From Posidonia oceanica (Eukaryota > Streptophyta > Magnoliopsida > Alismatales > Posidoniaceae): DNA of 64,000 bases. The notes under the pieces were generated by a model. It ran no database searches and was not told the DNA's origin. It saw only the letters and a list, made by a program, of their open reading frames with translations. The position numbers were made by a program, and so were the translations under genes. Below are positions 42,346 to 54,706 of this stretch, in pieces (the stretch's first letter is position 1; every line of letters begins with the position of its first letter). The stretch lies in assembly GCA_037176725.1 (NCBI GenBank), contig JAZBRS010000039.1, positions 20,620,001-20,684,000 on the forward strand. Reading direction: 5' to 3'.

Positions 42346-42800
42346 TTGCCGGCCGATAAGTCCGATATCTTATCAATCAACAATTCTCATCATGATCTCA
42401 TCCCCCTCTTTAGCTTAAATTCTCATCATGATCTCATCCCCCTCTTTAGCTTAAATTCTCATCATGATCTCATCCCCCTCTTTAGCTTAAATTCTCATCA
42501 TGATCTCATCCCCCTCTTTAGCTTAAATTCTCATCATGATCTCACCCCCCTCTTTAGCTTAAACTCTCATCATGATCTCCCCCCCTCTTTAGCTTAAATT
42601 CTCATCATGATCTCATCCCCTTCTTTAGCTTAAATTCTCATCATGATCTCATCCCCCTCTTTAGCTTAGCTTCTCATCATGATCTCATCCCCCTCTTTAG
42701 TTTAATTTCTCATCATGATCTCATCCCCCTCTTTAGATTAACTTCTCATCATTACCTCATCCCCTCTTTGCCGGCCGATAAGTCCGATATCTTATCATTC
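42346..42800 (+). repeat. 36-bp tandem array (second copy)
   Basis: Copy of 19426-19880 with the same unit order. Confidence 0.9.
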
Positions 42801-42844
42801 TCACCATGATCTCGTCCCCTCTTATCATCAATCAATCACTCGTG

Positions 42845-44310
42845 CTAGGCTGATATCCGAAACTATCAATCATCAATCAAACAAACTCGTGCTAGGCTGA
42901 TATCCGAAACTATCAACAATCAATCACTCTCAGGCTGATAACCTAAACTATCTTCTGGCCGATCCATGGTTGGCCCGCAGTTGTGTTATACGGCTGACAT
43001 CCAGTAACTGTCCCTCGTAATTGCACTTTTCCAGTTGATAGGTCTGTAAACTATCCGCCGGTTGACAGGACCGTAAACTGTCGCTCCAGTTGATAGGTCT
43101 GTAAACTATCGCGTGCAATTACGTTATACGGCTGACATCCAGTAACTGTCCCTTGCAATTGCGGTTTCCAGTTGATAGGTCTGTAAACTATCCTCCAGTT
43201 GATAGGTCTGTAAACTATCCGCCGGTTGACAGGACCGTAAACTGTCGTTAGGCTGATATTCCTAAACTATCACCAGCAATTGCATTATACGGCTGATATC
43301 CAGTAACTATCCCTCATCATTGCGCGTTTCCAGTTGATAGGTCTGTAAACTATCCGCCGGTTGACAGGACCGTAAACTGTCGCTCCAGTTGATAGGTCTG
43401 TAAACTAACCACCAGTTGGTAGGACTGTAAACTACCACGCGCAATGATGTTATACGGCTGACATCCAGTAACTGTCCCTCGCAATGCCGTTTCCAGTTGA
43501 TAGGACTGTAAACTATCCTCCAGTTGATAGGTCTGTAAACTATCCGCCGGTTGACAGGACCGTAAACTGTCGTTCCAGATGATAGACTGTAAACTATCCG
43601 GCATTGCGTTATACGGCTGATATCCAGTAACTATCACTCATGGTTTGTGGTTTCCGGTTGACAGGACCGTAAACTGTCGCTCCAGTTGATAGGTCTGTAA
43701 ACTATCCACCGGTTGACAGGACCGTAAACTGTCGTTAGGCTGATACTCCTAAACTATCACCCACAACCATGTTATACGGCTGATATCCAGTAACTATCAC
43801 TCACAACTGCTCCGGTTGACAGGACCGTAAACTGTCACTCCCAGTTGGTAGGACTGTAAACTACCACGCGCAATGATGTTATACGGCTGACATCCAGTAA
43901 CTGTCCCTCGCAATGCCGTTTCCAGTTGATAGGACTGTAAACTATCCTCCAGTTGATAGGTCTGTAAACTATCCGCTGGTTGACAGGACCGTAAACTGTC
44001 GTTCCAGATGATAGACTGTAAACTATCCGGCATTGCGTTATACGGCTGATATCCAGTAACTATCACTCATGGTTTGTGGTTTCCGGTTGACAGGACCGTA
44101 AACTGTCGCTCCAGTTGATAGGTCTGTAAACTATCCACCGGTTGACAGGACCGTAAACTGTCGTTAGGCTGATACTCCTAAACTATCACCCACAACCATG
44201 TTATACGGCTGATATCCAGTAACTATCACTCACAACTGCTCCGGTTGACAGGACCGTAAACTGTCACTCTCGGTTGATAGGACCGTAAACTATCCGGACG
44301 ATAAGCCCGT
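42845..44310 (+). repeat. Branched-hairpin tandem array (second copy)
   Basis: Copy of 19925-21390 at +22920, including the 429-bp internal duplication. Near 44093-44153 this copy has GACAG/CTGTC where the first copy has GATAG/CTGTT and a damaged CACAG/CTGTC, so the first copy has begun to lose pairing there. Confidence 0.88.
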
Positions 44311-44851
44311 CACCTTATCATTTTTTTCTCCTTTTCGGCGTAACCTTGTCCCAGGAAGACAAAGTCACGCACCCCCTTTCTGCGATAGGAGAGTTGGCCT
44401 CTCTCCCCTCGCACTCTTTTCTTTCCTGCTGGCTTGCTCCCCAGACGGGGACAAGCTGCACCCTATTTCCCCTCGCTTTGTCGCGTGAGTTTGGCCTCCC
44501 TGCCAGATCCTCGCGCCACATCGCGTCCTTTTATCTTCTCTCTTGCATCATCTCCGCACCTTCTCAGCTAGCATTGCATATTAGTTTAACATCATCAGCA
44601 TCACTTGCGTGGCATCAGCATCTCTTCTAGTTGCACTAACTTTTGTACTAACTTTTGCATCGCATTAGCATGCATTGCATACTTAGCATCATTTATCTGC
44701 ACCTAGCATCTTGCATTGCGGCAATGGGCTACGACGTTCGGTGCATCCGCCGAATAAGTAACTCACGCCAATAGCAAATCTTTTGGCCCTCCGGTCAAAT
44801 GGGGTGTCTTGTCAACCCTGAGCAGCGGTCTCGGTCCCCTTGACCTCGCTC
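44311..44851 (+). other. 3' untranslated internal region (second copy)
   Basis: Copy of 21391-21931. No gene. Left arm AAATGGGGTGTC at 44797-44808 pairs with LTR3 44869-44880. Confidence 0.7.
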
Positions 44852-44864
44852 AGGGAGGGGCATC
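44852..44864 (+). promoter_or_regulatory. Polypurine tract before LTR3
   Basis: AGGGAGGGG plus CATC immediately upstream of the LTR3 TG. It is the plus-strand priming site of the complete element. Confidence 0.88.
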
Positions 44865-47800
44865 TGTTGACACCCCATTTCGACAAGGCTGAATCGGCAG
44901 ATCTCTCTGGCGGCTAGGAAAAACCCAAAATCGCACATTTCTCTTCATCCTTCTTCCCAAATCAAAACTCCAGCTCAAACCTCAAAGCCAAACCTAGAAC
45001 CACACCCATTTTCTAACCCCAATACCTTACCCTGAAACCATCCCAAAACCTTACCCTCAAACCATTCAAAACCCAAGCCAAACCCAAACCCTAACCCTCC
45101 TTTCTACCCTTCAAAACCAGCCAACTTGACCTAAGCCTTTACCCCTCTTCCCGAGCTCAAAACTTGACCAAAATCCATAGGAAAATCCACCAACACCCAC
45201 TCAACAAACCTACTCTAGAACCTAGAAATTTCTAAACCTAACCCATTCCCAAAAACCCTAGAAAACCTAGGTGAATTTCCCCTTTTTTCTACACCTTGAA
45301 ACCCCTCCAAAACCTTCTTAGAATCAAACCAAAACCTTAGACCGAATACCTTAAGTCCTAGACTACCCACTCGCCAATTTTCACCCCATTCTGAGACCTC
45401 TAAGCCTTCCTTTCACCCAAACTATCGTTTTCTCTCTCCAGGATTATCGTTTTCTCTCTCCTCTCTCTCGCATGATTATCATCTCCCTTTTCATCCCCTT
45501 CTTGCCCTTTCCCTGACCTGGCTGTGGGCCCCCTTTGTGCTTCTATCCCTTCTCTATCTTATTCCTATTTTTATTTTATTTTTAGCATTTTCTCTGAATT
45601 TTAAAAAATCATTTCCCTCCCACTCATCTCTTTCCCTTTTATTTCTCCCTTTTTCCATTTTCTTCCTCCTTCTCTTTTCCTTTTCTTTCTTTTGCAAAAA
45701 CCCATAAAAACCCCTAAAAATCCATAAAATTCCAAAACATAAAAGAGACAAACCAGAACTCTAAGGAAAACAATTAAAAAACATTAAGCAATCAATTTAA
45801 AAACTTAAACTTAACTAGATCAAGCTAAAAAGAAAATCAAGCATGCAAACTAAAATATGCGAAACAAACCAAAATAAAATACTGAAAAATTTAGGAAAAA
45901 ACTAAAACAAAATCAAGACCCACCAAAAGTAAAAACCCTACCAAAAGAATTAAAAATAAACCCTAAAAAAGAAGTGAAACAATTAAGAACACTAAGATAA
46001 GTAATTAATGAAAGGAAAAGCTCAACTTAACAAACCTAAGGAAAACAACCTAAAGACCTAATTAAAAAAGAAAAGGAGAAACACATTAAAAAGACCTAAA
46101 AACACCTAATCCATCAAGAGAAACCTAACTAAAAAACATCAAGAAAAATTAACAAATAAAAATCAAACATAATTCAAAAGACTTAAGAAAGAAAATCCTA
46201 AAAGACTAAAACTAAAAAGCCCAAAACCCACTCTAATTAACCTAAAAATAAATCCTAAAAAAATCCTAATTAACATCCTAAGTGCTTAACAAGAAAAATA
46301 CAATTTAAAAAAAAAAAAAACAATTTGAAAAGACTTAACAAACACTTAATCAAATGGAAAATGAATTAAAGGCAAAAGAAAAATCTAAAACCCTAATCAA
46401 CCCTAAAACACACTAATTAACCCAAAACAATCATTAAAAAAACCTAATTAAAATCCTAACCTAAACACAACCATTCTAAAAACTCTTCCCATCCTTTTCT
46501 ATTTTTATCTTATTTTTATTTTTATTTTCTTCCTTCTTTCTCCTCTTTCTTTCTTTTTCTTCTTTCTTCCCTTTCTTTTCTACCCCTCCTTCTTTCCTTC
46601 TTTCTTAATTTCTTTTCTACTACTGTGCTCAAGGCCCAGCCCATGCCCAACTTCTTCTTCTTCCCTCCATCCCTTCTTCTTCTTCCACTCTCCTCCTCTC
46701 TCACAACCTGCAAACGACAACACCTCTCCCCATTGGTTTTCTTTTTTTTTCAAACCTCCCTGACACCACCTTAACCTTCCGGCCATCACCCATCACCCAC
46801 GACCCAGACCACTTCCTCCATGCCCTGCCAATGGTAGCAGAAGACCAAGACTTCCCCTCACCTTGACCGACAGAAAATGCAGAGAAAGGGGGAGAACAAA
46901 ACCCAGATTCCCACCCAAAAAAAGAAGAGTTCTTTCGACACCAAGCAACCCAGAGTGCTCCTGCTTCCTTGTGCATCTTCCACATCCAGAAACCACCCAG
47001 AAAATGACCTGAACCCCCCCCAAACAACGAGCTTATCTTCACCTCACAGAGCAACCTTCCCCCTTGCCTCTCCAGCACCATAGTCATCAGAAGCCTCCCA
47101 GATCTCACCACCCAACTCACCAGACCACCACCTTCACGACCCAACCCTCGCTTCAGTCCCAAACCTCCCACAGCCTCCACGAACCACCACAAACACCTTG
47201 CACAGAAACTGCCCAGAAACCTTCCAACATCCACACCACCTTCTTCAGACCTTGCCAACCCATTTAAACTCCTCCATCGCGTTCCTGGAGCCTCCAGCAA
47301 CCCAGAGTGACCTCCACCTTGGCCCGAGGGGCCACACACCGCCCCGGCGACCTCAACCCCAACTTCGGCACCCAAAAACATCGGATCTCCCTCCGACGAG
47401 CGAAACGCACCTTTGGACGCATCGGGAGCTTCCCCAGCACGCGTGGAGCACACCGGTACCCCGCAGCAGCTCCCAGACCCCTTCGAACGCCGCCACTGTC
47501 CTCCTCTGGCCGGCCACAACCCACCGACGTCGGGGGCACGACCCGGCTAGCGTAACAGGTGACTACCTATACCAATGTGTTCCTTGTGTGGATGTGGTCA
47601 TTTCGACTATTTTTTCGGATTTTTTCGTGCATTGTGCCGCCCTCTGGGCCTCGCCGGAGTTGCCAACTCCGTCGACCAGTCCCACCGCCTCCGCCGCGTG
47701 ACGCCGCCGCCAGACCCGCGTGCCGCCTCCGCCAGCCTCCGGGCTACCGTACCACGCCTCCAGCTCTGTCCCAGGCCGCCGCCCGCCACTGCTCCACCGT

Positions 47801-48835
47801 GCCCCGCCGCTGCTCCGCGCAGCCTCTGCCGGCAACACAATGCTGCGCGCGGGAGGAAGGAGAAGGCACTGTAGCAATATTTGATGTTTTTAAAACTTAA
47901 ATATAGTTTAGATGCATGCATTGAAATAAATTCTGTTATGTTTTTGTTATTACACTTTGGTCCTGCTTGATTTAAGATCTATTTAATTTTGATTTAAAAT
48001 CATGTGGAATTGCGGTTAAAATCTACAATTTTGCTTATTTACACTTTCATCCAGCTGCAGTTCATGTTCTTTGGTTGCCTTTTAATTAAAGTCCTGCATG
48101 TTTCTTTTATTGCATGATGGTCCTCTGTTGTTGTGATCCTAGTTGTACTACTTTGAATCTAGTCCAGTAAGTTGCCATATTTGCATATCAGTACGTTCTT
48201 AGTTCAACATGACTTGCTACGCTTTATTGTTTGCCCCAGCATGTTTTTATTTTTGCGTTTAGGTCCTTTAGATGTTGAATGCCATTTAAAAGCTTGCTGT
48301 TATCTTATTAAATTGCTGTTGAGTCCTGATCTTTGCATTATTTGCATGTTGGTCCTTTGATCTGTTATATCATGCATCCTGTTTGCATCCCCTATTTACT
48401 GCATTGCATGCTTAGCTCTGGCTTCCTGATTTTGCACATAGGTCCTCTACATCATGCGTAGCACGCATTTAGCTTGCATTTTTCTTACAAAATTGCATTT
48501 CAACCCCTACATGTTTTAAAATTGCATATAGATCCTCCGTGCGGTTGCAAAGCGTATTCCAGTGCATGATTACTTTATTAGGTTGCATTTTGAACCCTGC
48601 ATCTTGCAAAATTGCATCCAGACCCCTAAGCTTTCAAAAATCTTGCATAAAAAGCCCTGAACTTTTCAAAATCTTTGCATTTAAGTCCCTAATTTTCTAA
48701 AGAATCATCCTTAGGTCTTTTCTTGCATTTTGCATGCATTGCACTCATGCATTCTTGCATTTTTGCACTCCTTGCACGCACTTGAACACTCTTAGCTCCC
48801 ATTCGTAGGGGAGGACCTATTTTGCACACCCCTAG

Positions 48836-49011
48836 GACCTCCTGAACACTTAGATCTGTTCTTCTCTCCTGTTCTGGCCTTTCCGCCCTGAAGCTGCGAT
48901 ATCTTTCAATCCGGCCGTCGGATCTTCCCAAACAAGCTGCCCAGGCGACCGCAGCGAAGCGCTCTTCAGCACGGACCAAGCAGATTTCAGATCAGACCCC
49001 AGGATTTCCAG
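48836..49011 (+). other. Exon-like conserved block of LTR3 (176 bp)
   Basis: Identical in position and length to the LTR2 block, with acceptor-like AG before it and GTATGC after it. Confidence 0.55.
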
Positions 49012-49479
49012 GTATGCCCTCCTGAACCTTTGCACTGCATTCATTCGCATGCCATTTGCATAGTTTGCCTCGTTTTCGCTTTCGGTCTCTTTGAGCATGT
49101 AGAATAGGACCTCCCCTTCTTGTCTATCAATTCCAATCCCCGTTTCGCGTACTCTTGAGTGTTTTGTGTTGTGTTTTCCCTGGTTTTGCCACTTAATGTG
49201 ACTTTCTTCCCCCTTTTCCACGATCCGATCGCATCGCGAGCTTTGGACAGCGTGCGAGACACACCGTGGAGCGGTTTAGTGGGAAACGGTCACAAAGAGG
49301 CGGTAATCCCTCCATTTGCTCACTCTCCCCTTTGCAGGTCTTTACACCTACTCTGTGCGGCCCCGAACAGCGTCTGTTCTCACACACGCGCTGTCTTACC
49401 TCTCTTTGGCTTCTTCTGATCTTTTTCTTTGCATTAGCATTCGCATAGCTTTTCCGGGGTTTTGTTTCGCTGTTTTGGC

Positions 49480-50230
49480 ACCGTTTTGCGTGCCTGCTTT
49501 GCTTTTGCGCCGTTTTACGCGCCCGTCTTGTTTTGGCACCATTTCGCGTGCTCGTAATCGTCTTTTTGCATCGTTTTGCGTGCCATTCTGTTTTGTTGTC
49601 TCGTTTTGCGTGCCGCCTTGCTTTTTCGCTCATTTTGCCTGCCGATTTCGTTCTTTTTGCATCGTTTTGCGTGCCATTCTGCTTTCTTGCCTCGTTTCGC
49701 GCCCGTCTTGTTTTTCGCTTGTTTTGCGTGCCGATTTCGTTCTTTTTGCATCGTTTTGCGTGCCATTCTGTTTTGTTGTCTCGTTTTGCGTGCCGCCTAG
49801 CCCTTTCGCTCATCTCGCTTGCCGGTTTCGTTCTTTTTGCATCGTTTTGCGTGCCATTCTGCTTTCTTGCCTCGTTTCGCGCCCGTCTTGTTTTTCGCTT
49901 GTTTTGCGTGCCGATTTCGTTCTTTTTGCATCGTTTTGCGTGCCATTCTGTTTTGTTGTCTCGTTTTGCGTGCCGCCTTGCCCTTTTGCTCATCTCGCCT
50001 GCCGGTTTCGTTCTTTTTGCATCGTTTTGCGTGCCATACTGCTTTCTTGCCTCGTTTCGCGCCTGTCTTGTTTTTCGCTTGTTTTGCGTGCTGATTTCGT
50101 TCTTTTTGCATCGTATTGCGTGCCATTCTGTTTTATTGTCTCGTTTTGCGTGCCGCCTTACTTTTTTTTCGCTTGTTTTGCGCACCGGTTTCGCTCTTTC
50201 GCATCGTTTTGCGTGCGTTGTTCGCTTCCC
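49480..50230 (+). repeat. 90/180-bp tandem array in LTR3, one unit longer than LTR2
   Basis: Same units as 26560-27130 plus 180 bp, which also lengthens the spurious plus-strand frame from 279 to 339 codons. Confidence 0.9.
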
Positions 50231-50902
50231 GCCTCGTTTTGCGTGTTTCGCGCCGTTTTCTCTTGCATGTCGATCCCATTGCATGGTTTTTACGCTGTTT
50301 TGTTTTCTCACTTGCATTTGCATATAGGGCAGTGATGCTTACTGCCTGGAGTTCTCACGAGCTAGGTTTCGCCTGGTTCGGAACACGGACAGCGTAGCTG
50401 AGCACTTAGAGAGCACGTTTACTTCCCTGCCTTGCATTTTCCCACTTAGAGCACTCCTTGAGCATTCATTTAAGCATTCATAGGCACATAGGCATTCAAT
50501 CCTGCATTTCCCTGCATATGCGAGCGTAAGCCTAGAAAGACCGATTCTCGGGCGTGTCGGGGGTGCCTAACACCTTCCCCGCACGTAACAGGAGTCCTTG
50601 CCCTGTCTTTTGGCCCGCAATGACCATATTGCCCCTATCCTAGGCTAGAGTCATCTCATTTGCATTCATTTGCATTTGTTTTCCTTTGCATTGCTCTGCT
50701 TTGCATTTCTTGCTTGGTTTTGCACGTTAATTCGCGCATTTCCCTCGGTTTTCCTTGTCTCCCGTTAATAGACATGGTGGCGACTCTGATTTGTCTTATC
50801 TTTCCCTTTTTCTCCTCGATTTTAAGTGTTTTCGAGTTGAGCCTCTTCCTCGGATCCAATCGCCGCTAATTAGCGAGCCTGATTCCGATCGGGATCGCTA
50901 CA

Positions 50903-52123
50903 GTAGGTCCCTGTAGTTTCTTAAAATTACACTTAGGTCCCTGCATTTGCATTCTTGCATGCATAGCATCCCCATAGCATTGCATATAGTTCCCAAGCAT
51001 CCATTTAGGCATTGTTAGCCTCCTAACATGTAAGACACCTTGCATTGCACACATATAGGGCTAATTTGCACTTAGACCCCAGCCTAGTCCACTTTTGCTG
51101 GCCTTTGAGCCATCTGACTTGAAACCTAGATAACTTTTGATCGGACCGTTGGATCTTCACGATCTAGCTATCCTGGTCTTTCTGGTTGAATGATCTTTCA
51201 TTCTAACCAAAGTTATTTCAGATCAGACCTCAGATCCTTAGGATAAGCCCATCTGAATCACTGCATAGCACTCATTGCCTTATCATTTGCATTGCATGCA
51301 TCGTTTTCGCAATCTGCTTTCTCATGCATGTAGATTAGGCTTTATCGCCCCTGCTTTTGTTTTCTTTTGCATATCATCTGCATTGCATCGTTTTCTGCAC
51401 CTGCTTTTGTTTTCTTTTGCATATCGCCTGCATTGCTTCGTTTTCCGCACTTGCTTTTGTTTTTCTTTGCATATCGCTTGCATTGCATTGTTTTCCGCAC
51501 CTGTTTCCGCTTTCCTTTGCATGTCGCTTGCATTGCATGTTTTCCTCGCTGTTTTGTTTTATCGCCTGCATTTGCATTAGGACGATGATGCTTACTGCCC
51601 AGGAGGTCTCACGAACCAAGGCTTGCCCGTTCGGAACACTAGCATCGTTGCTGAGCACATAGATTGCACGTTTAATTTCCCATGCATAGCATTCAAGCAT
51701 TTAGGTATTTAAGCACTAGGCATGCATCTTTTGGCATATGCGAGCAAGTTAAGCCTAGAAAGACCGATACTCAAACGTATCGGGGATGCCTAACACCTTC
51801 CCCGTGCATAACAGGAGTGCTTGCCCTGTCGCTTGGCATGCAATGACCATAATGCCTTTATCCTTGGCACGAGTCACATTTGCATTCTACTTTCTTTCTT
51901 TTTGGCTTGATTTATCATGCTTCCCTGGATTTTCCTTGTCTCCCAATTTAATAGACATAGTGGCGACTCCGATTTGTCTTATCTTTTCTTTTTCCTTTTC
52001 TACCAGCATTTTCGAGTTGAGTTTCCTTCCTCTGATTCAGCCACATATAGTGAACCTAGTTTCGATCAGTGCACGCGAGCTTTGGCATCATGCTTGGACA
52101 ATATGAATTTCTGGATTACTACA
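50903..52123 (+). mobile_element. LTR_B, right part of a solo LTR
   Basis: It resumes directly after LTR3 with GTAGGTCCCTGTAG, matching the GCAT/GTCC-rich segment where the left part broke off. It has a diverged exon-like block (about 51088-51241, donor GT changed to GA), four copies of a 50-bp repeat (51350-51545), the conserved tail block (51720-51850), an internal primer-site-like word (TGGCGACTCCG near 51969) and the end GGATTACTACA. Confidence 0.87.
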
Positions 52124-52128
52124 ATGGG
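52124..52128. repeat. Target-site duplication ATGGG (right) of LTR_B
   Basis: Matches 13777-13781. Confidence 0.88.
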
Positions 52129-53110
52129 TAAAAATAAGGAAACAGAGAACAGAAGTGTAGGACGCTGTGATATCCAACGTCCTATGTAAGACAATGTGAA
52201 ACCCAGTGTCCTACACCTAAGTTATGTATTTTTATATATTTTTTGGTTTAAAACTCAGGAAATAAAAACATGTTTTAAATGAAGAAAACATGGTAATAAT
52301 GGATCATGATCCCAGTATGCATCACAAATCAGATATTAGGAAGTTTTCAAAACATTTTATGAAGGAAAATGAAGAAAAAACAGTATCAAGGGTATTAGAC
52401 GCTAGACTTGGTAGCGTCTTATGTAAGACGCACCAGTTTCAACGTCTAATGTACTGACAGAGCATTCAGATTAAATTTCCATTCAAATCAACACGAATCC
52501 AAACAAAAATCATTCCCCAAGCAAGAATAGACATCCACGAACATAACCATGCAATTTCTATAAAAGATGGATGTTTAAATCATTCTCCCCACCTCCACTT
52601 GCCTCTCGTCGGAATCCGGTGAGTTCTCCGGCCCCTTGAGGACTGGGGACCTCATGGAGCTCAGCTATGGTTCATCGTGGAGGTTTAGGAAGGTCGTGAT
52701 GAGCTCAGGGATGCAAACAATGGGGTGAATGGGTTCCCGACCAAGCTTAATGGCTAGGGGCCTCACATGGCCGGAACCCATCATTGGAAAATGAAAATAA
52801 CGGCCAACAGAGGTATATCAGAAGCTAAACTCATGTAACATGCATTGAAACTAATGTTCACAACATGAAGATTAAAATTCTAAGCTACGGGGAGGAGTGC
52901 ACTTACCTGTTTTGGCATTTGGTGTAGCTTCCCTGGTGCTGGCGGCTTTCTCCGGTTTGCGGTGGCTCAGGCGGCAACTATGACGGCTGGGTTGATTTGG
53001 CAAGGCTTCGGGAAGGTCTGGGCTTGCTTTGGGTTGGTCGAAGGTGAGTGAATTCAAGAGGAATCGAGGTGGTATGCTTTGGAAACTCTCCCTGGAAATC
53101 CTTTTATATG
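52129..53110 (-). mobile_element. LTR6 fragment 2
   Basis: Continuation of the old LTR after LTR_B. It has the palindrome GCGTCTTATGTAAGACGC (52414-52431) and a relative near 52176. On the minus strand a donor-like AACAGGTAAG occurs (complement of GT at 52905-52906). The ORF at 52872-53162 is not credible. The fragment is interrupted by LTR4. Confidence 0.65.
53106..53110. repeat. Target-site duplication ATATG (left) of LTR4
   Basis: ATATG flanks LTR4 on both sides (53106-53110 and 59118-59122). Confidence 0.87.
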
Positions 53111-53814
53111 TGTAGTATTCCCGGTGTTCAGATCGTCCATGCACACTGCCAAAAGCTCGCATGCACCGATAAGAATCAAGTTCACTATTAGCGGCTATGT
53201 CCGAGGTGGAAGGCTCAACTCGAAAACACTTAAAGTAGGGAAAAGAAAGAAAAGAAGAAGATAAGACAAATCAGAGTCGCCATTGTGTCTATTATATCGA
53301 AAGACAAGGAAAATCGGGGAAATGCGTGAATAATCACGCAAAATCAAGCAAAGGATGCAATGCAAGAGAAAAGAGATGCAAATGAATGCAAATGATATGA
53401 CTCATGCCTAGGATAAGGGCAATATGGTCATTGCGGGCCAAAAGACTAGGCAAGGACTCCTGTTACGTGCAGGGAAAGTGTTAGGCAGCCTCGACACGCC
53501 CGAGAATCGGTCTTTCTAGGCTTATGCTCGCATACGCAAGGAAATGCAGACTTGAATGCCTAAGTGCCAATGAATGCCTAATTAGATGCTCAAAGGTGTG
53601 CTCTAAGTGATGGAATGCAATGCAAAGAAATAAACGTGCAGTCTAAGCGCTCAGCCACGCTGTCTGTGTTCCGAATCGGGCAAACCCTAGTTCGTGAGAA
53701 CTCCAGGCAGTAAGCATCACTGTCCCATATGCAAATGCAGGCGATAAAACAAAACAGCGATAAAACCAAGCAATGCAGGCGACATGCAAGAGAAAACGGC
53801 ATAAAACACGCAAA

Positions 53815-54075
53815 ACGGTGCGAGAAATAGAAGTCGACACGTAAAACGGTGCAAGAAACAAGATCAGCATGCAAAACGATGTGAGAAACAAAGCCAGCAC
53901 GCAAAACGGTGCGAGAAACAAAGCCAGCACGCAAAATGGTGCGAGAAACAAAGCCAACATGCAAAACGGTGCGAGAAAACAAAGTTGGCACGCAAAACGG
54001 TGCAAAAGGCAAAGTAGACATGCAAGACAGTGCGAAAAACAAAGCTGGCACACAAAACGGTGCCAAAGCAAGCGA
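53815..54075 (-). repeat. 30-bp tandem array in LTR4
   Basis: About nine units containing CGTTTTGCGTGC (complement GCACGCAAAACG). Confidence 0.85.
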
Positions 54076-54529
54076 GATAAAACATCGATAAAGTCATGTA
54101 GATGCAGATGCAAAGGGAAAGAGCAAGAGAAGTAAGGAGAAGCAAATGGTGTAAGTGTGAGAACCAACACTGTTTAAAGACTACGCATTGTAGGTGTAAA
54201 GAACTACAAAGGGGAGAGGAAGCAAGTGGAGGAATCACCACTGTTCTGTGACTGTTTCCCACCAAAGTGTCCCACGATATGTCTCGCACGCTGCCAAAAG
54301 CTCGTGGTGCAATCGGATCGTGGAAAAGGGGGAAGAAAGTCGCAATCAGGAGTGAATCTAGGGAAAACTCAACCCAAAACACTAAGAGTACGCGGAAAGG
54401 GGAGACAGAGTTGAAAAGCAAGAAGAGGGGGGTCTTAATCTACATGCTCGAGAAAGCGAGAGGCAAAAACAGTGCATGCAATGCAAATGATGTGCAAAAG
54501 ATGCTGTGCAGGGGTTCAAGAGGACTTAC

Positions 54530-54706
54530 CTTGGAGATCTGAAGCCTGATCTGAGAGATGCTTGGTCTGCATTGAAGTGTACTCCACCGGGGTTGTCCAA
54601 GTAACTTGGTTGAGAAGATCTGACGGTCCGATTAGAAGATATGCAGGCTTCAAGGCAGAAGGGCCAAGAACAGAGGAGAAGAATGGATCTAAGTGTAAAA
54701 GAGGTC
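54530..54706 (-). other. Exon-like conserved block of LTR4 (177 bp)
   Basis: On the minus strand it follows TTTTGCACACCCCTAG and is followed by GTAAGT, a perfect plant donor consensus. Confidence 0.55.

Larger units (their letters stand above)
16263..50902 (+). mobile_element. Tandem composite of a young Tat/Ogre-type element: partial internal - LTR2 - complete internal - LTR3
   Basis: Sequence 16263-27802 recurs almost identically at 39195-50902. The offset is 22932 bp, becoming 22920 bp after a 12-bp deletion near 41990 and 23100 bp after a 180-bp repeat gain in LTR3. LTR2 is preceded by a 3' internal region with purine tract and followed by a primer-binding site, so it serves as both a 3' and a 5' LTR. 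This is the signature of unequal recombination between LTRs. The leftmost LTR and most of the first internal region are missing. GTAGG after LTR3 (50903-50907) should be the target duplication, but its partner was lost. Confidence 0.9.
44865..50902 (+). mobile_element. LTR3 (6038 bp), 3' LTR of the complete element
   Basis: It has the same limits and internal order as LTR2 and very few substitutions. One extra 180-bp array unit accounts for the whole length difference. The exon-like block is at 48836-49011, donor-like sites at 47559-47560 and 49012-49013, and the array at about 49480-50230. It ends GATCGCTACA and is followed by the resumed LTR_B. The 272-codon minus-strand ORF (46701-47519) is shared with LTR2 only because the LTRs are nearly identical. 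Confidence 0.93.

Noticed and set aside
52872..53162. Possible host gene exon between LTR_B and LTR4
   Set aside because: The region reads as part of LTR6 and the ORF runs into LTR4. No domain is recognisable.
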